DNA of 12,106 nucleotides from JBBRUG01 sp038247995 (GTDB lineage Bacteria > Chloroflexota > Chloroflexia > Chloroflexales > Chloroflexaceae). The position numbers were made by a program, and so were the translations under genes. Below are positions 9,884-12,106 of the stretch, piece by piece (the stretch's first letter is position 1; every line of letters starts with the position of its first letter). The stretch lies in NCBI GenBank assembly GCA_038247995.1, contig JBBRUG010000180.1, positions 1 through 12,106 of the forward strand, written 5' to 3'. The notes under the pieces are model-generated. The model was given only the letters and a program-made list of their open reading frames with translations. It made no database searches and had not been told where the DNA came from.

Positions 9884-12106
9884 CGTTCTTGCTCACTGCA
9901 CGCCCATTTGAAGTTGTGCTCGGGGTGCGCGACGCGGGTGTGTATGCCAATGCCGGCTTCGCGATTGCCCGAACCGGCGCAATTGTGCAATACGACACGG
10001 TGCTGGCCGGGATCGGGCAGGACGCTGAGTCGCCTGATGCCGCCATTGCCGACCCGGCCCGCCAGGCCCTCTCGAATTTCCTGATCAGCCAACCTCGCGA
10101 CCGCTATATTGCTACCCGTCTGCGCGCGGCCGGCTTTTTTGTGAATGAAGGCGCTGCGCCAACCGGCGCGGTGATCCCGCAGGGTTTACATCTGCTGCCG
10201 GCCTGGATCGGCCTGCTGACGGCCAGCGGTGGCCCGTACCTTGGGTTATGGGCACCTGGTTTGTTGGGCTTGCTCGGCGTCTGGAGCGTGGGTATGCTTG
10301 GGCGGCGCCTGACCGGGCCGTGGGTGGGCTTGCTGGCCGCCCTGTTCCTTGGCCTCAATGGCGTGCAGATCTGGTTTGCCCGCTACTCTACCGCTGAAAC
10401 CCTGGCTCAATTTTTGATCTGGGCGGGGTTGTATTTTTTTGCCAAAACCGTAGACCAAGGACCAAAGACCAAAGACCAAGGCCGCGCGGTAGAGATCAAT
10501 CAGCTATCGGTCGGTAGTGGTGTTTCGTCTGCGGGCTTTCGTCTAAAGGTAGTCTATGGCTTCCTCGCCGGTATTGCCATCGGCCAGGTGGCCCTGGCGC
10601 GAATTGACTTTTTCTTACTTGGGCCGGTATTAGGCTATTTGCTCTATTTCTGGGTGTCGCGGCGTTGGGGTGTGGCGCAGACGGCGCTGGCGCTCGGGCT
10701 GGGCCTCATGTTGCTGCACGCCGGGTTACACATCGCCACGATCGCGCGGGCCTACTTCTTCGACACCGGCCACGACCGGTTGCGCGAATATGCGCTTACG
10801 GCACTGTTAAGCCTGCCATTTCTCACCCCAGATCTGCAAACGAAGTTTCTCACTGCCCCCGGCAGTGGCCTGGCGCGCCCATCGCGGATCTGGTTGGAAC
10901 TTGGCGCACTCGCTGTGATCTTAGTGGGCATCGCGCTGCTGCGTTGGCGGAGTGACCTGTTGCGGCGTGGCGAACAACTGCTTGTTACCCGCCGGATCGG
11001 GCTGCTCAACGCGATCTTTATTGGCGTGCTGCTGATTGGCAGTTATGCCTACTTCGTGCGCCCGGCGATTATCGACGCCGATCTGCTTTTTAACACCCGC
11101 GGCGGTTGGAGCGATCCACTCACCCGCGATCCGGTCGTCGTCGCCCGCGATGTGCGCGAGGGGCGCATGACGGTCGATGAGGCGCGTCTGTCAGCGGGGG
11201 TGGCGCTGGCGGCGGGGCAACCGTTCTGGTTCGCCACGCCCGACCTGGCGGAGACGGCCTACCTGCGCACGCGGCTGGCAGCCGAGCGTGGCCCCTGGGC
11301 CGGCCCGCTCAGCAACCAGACCCTTAACTGGCTGCGTTTGCAGGGTTATGTCGGCGCGCCGATCCGCCTGCCGGTTGAACTCTGGTACAACGAGTACAGC
11401 ACGATGAGTTGGTGGGAGCGGCTTACGAGCGATCCGGCGACAATCCCTTCCGAGCCGGCGCCGGTAAACGATAAGTATAAAATCCCCTTGGCCAACCTCG
11501 TGCGCGTCGGTTGGTATCTCTCGCCGCTCGGTGCGATCCTGGGCCTGATCGGCTATGCGCTGTGGTGGCGGCGCGGACTCAATCCGGCGAGCTGGCTCTT
11601 CCTCGTGGTCGCCTTTATCGGTACCTTCTTTTTTGTGCGCCAGACCTACGGTACCTCGGATCAGACGTACATCTACATTTTGCGTCGCTTCGTGCCGATC
11701 GCCTATCCGGCCTTCAGTCTGGGCATCGCGTATGCGCTGGTGGCGCTGGCCCAACCGGCGCGTGCCGTCCGGCGTCCCTTGATCCAACGCCTACGCCCGC
11801 TGATTGCTACAGGACTGGCCGGGCTACTGGTCGGCTTCTTTGTGATCACCAACCGCCCGATCTACACCCACGTGGAGTATAGGGGTGCCGTGGCGCAACT
11901 CGAAACGGCAGCGCGCCAATTCAGCGCCGCCGCCGATATCGTACTTATGCGCGGCGGTGGTCCGATCTACGCCGTGGCCCGCGATGTGCCCGATCTGGCT
12001 GCCACGCCGTTGCGCTTTAATAACGCGATTGATGCTTTTAGCGTGAAGAGTAGTGCGCCCGGCCAGTATGCCGACGATCTGGCGCAGGTGGTTGAGCGCT
12101 GGCGGA
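9841..12106 (+). CDS. large polytopic membrane protein, probable GT-C glycosyltransferase (main part, 3' end outside window)
   Basis: This frame is open from 9814 to the window edge without a stop; plausible protein begins at 9841 (PRWELLAWVLVLGLTFLL) and gives about 755 residues here. It has many hydrophobic helices. The first predicted outer loop carries RPFEVVLGVRDAGVYANAGF, where the acidic residue after the first helices resembles the catalytic aspartate of GT-C enzymes (PMT/ArnT type). Further conserved-looking blocks are VIPQGLHLLPAWIGLL, NGVQIWFARYSTAETLAQF and GQVALARIDFFLLGP. Such enzymes transfer sugars from polyprenyl-phosphate donors to lipids, polysaccharides or proteins at the outer membrane face; the substrate cannot be told. 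It lacks an obvious own start: TTG 9856 or GTG 9865 are the first candidates and neither has a clear ribosome-binding site. It is therefore best read as the continuation of the frame starting at 9554. An inserted-looking low-complexity loop (QGPKTKDQ) is encoded by a heptamer tract at 10453-10480. Confidence 0.75.
10453..10480 (+). repeat. heptamer tract (gaccaaa/g) x4 inside the glycosyltransferase
   Basis: Four tandem heptamers (gaccaag, gaccaaa, gaccaaa, gaccaag) occupy 28 bp and encode a hydrophilic segment between two membrane helices. The present copy number keeps the frame open; gain or loss of one unit would shift it. Confidence 0.85.

Noticed and set aside
11191..11787. 198-residue minus-strand reading frame
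   Set aside because: It is antisense to the glycosyltransferase frame, which is continuous and hydrophobic as expected; the shadow has no domain or ribosome-binding site.

Overview
The window reads as chromosomal DNA of a filamentous anoxygenic phototroph of the Chloroflexota (Chloroflexales: the Chloroflexus, Roseiflexus or Oscillochloris type). This rests on a PucC/BCH-family bacteriochlorophyll-linked transporter, moderately high GC, Thr/Pro-rich linkers in surface proteins, a remnant 'CxVPNF' C-terminal domain of a kind I associate with this phylum, and intergenic repeats containing the 'cttcggctacgctcagagca' type of sequence. The assignment comes from recognised families, not from a database search.

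Layout, left to right. Positions 1-112 hold two copies of a 56-bp GC-rich tandem repeat. An EVE-domain protein follows on the minus strand (114-521). Positions 522-1388 form an 867-bp gap containing the EVE promoter, a minus-strand intrinsic terminator, an 86-bp inverted-repeat element, a start-less remnant of a Thr/Pro-linker surface protein (814-1173, minus) and a near-consensus promoter. That promoter drives a two-gene operon: a MerR-like HTH regulator (1389-2015) overlapping by 14 nt a PucC/BCH-family membrane protein (2002-3390). A 491-bp gap follows, filled mostly by a 341-bp inverted-repeat element. Next come a membrane-anchored PD40 beta-propeller protein (3882-5117, plus) and, convergent with only 14 bp between stops, a membrane-spanning J-domain protein with an outer beta-sandwich domain (5132-6523, minus). 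A divergent promoter region leads to cystathionine beta-synthase (6683-8095). After a 420-bp gap lies a charged coiled-coil protein with a C-terminal bacterial SH3 domain (8516-9241), closed by an 18-bp perfect hairpin.

The last 2.5 kb hold a large polytopic membrane protein, probably a GT-C type glycosyltransferase, that runs off the right edge. It is split: an N-terminal frame (9554-9883) and a long second frame (open 9814-12106, no stop) overlap at a perfect tandem 7-bp duplication. One additional copy of that heptamer would restore a single reading frame. A second heptamer tract (four copies) lies further inside the gene, and a third stands after the pucC-like gene.

The genes do not form one pathway. 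The clearest functional unit is the HTH/PucC operon, where a dedicated regulator probably controls a pigment or antenna-complex assembly factor. The most unusual features are the heptamer-interrupted glycosyltransferase, the J-domain/TM/beta-sandwich architecture, and the large intergenic palindromes. No CRISPR array, tRNA, rRNA or intact insertion sequence was seen.
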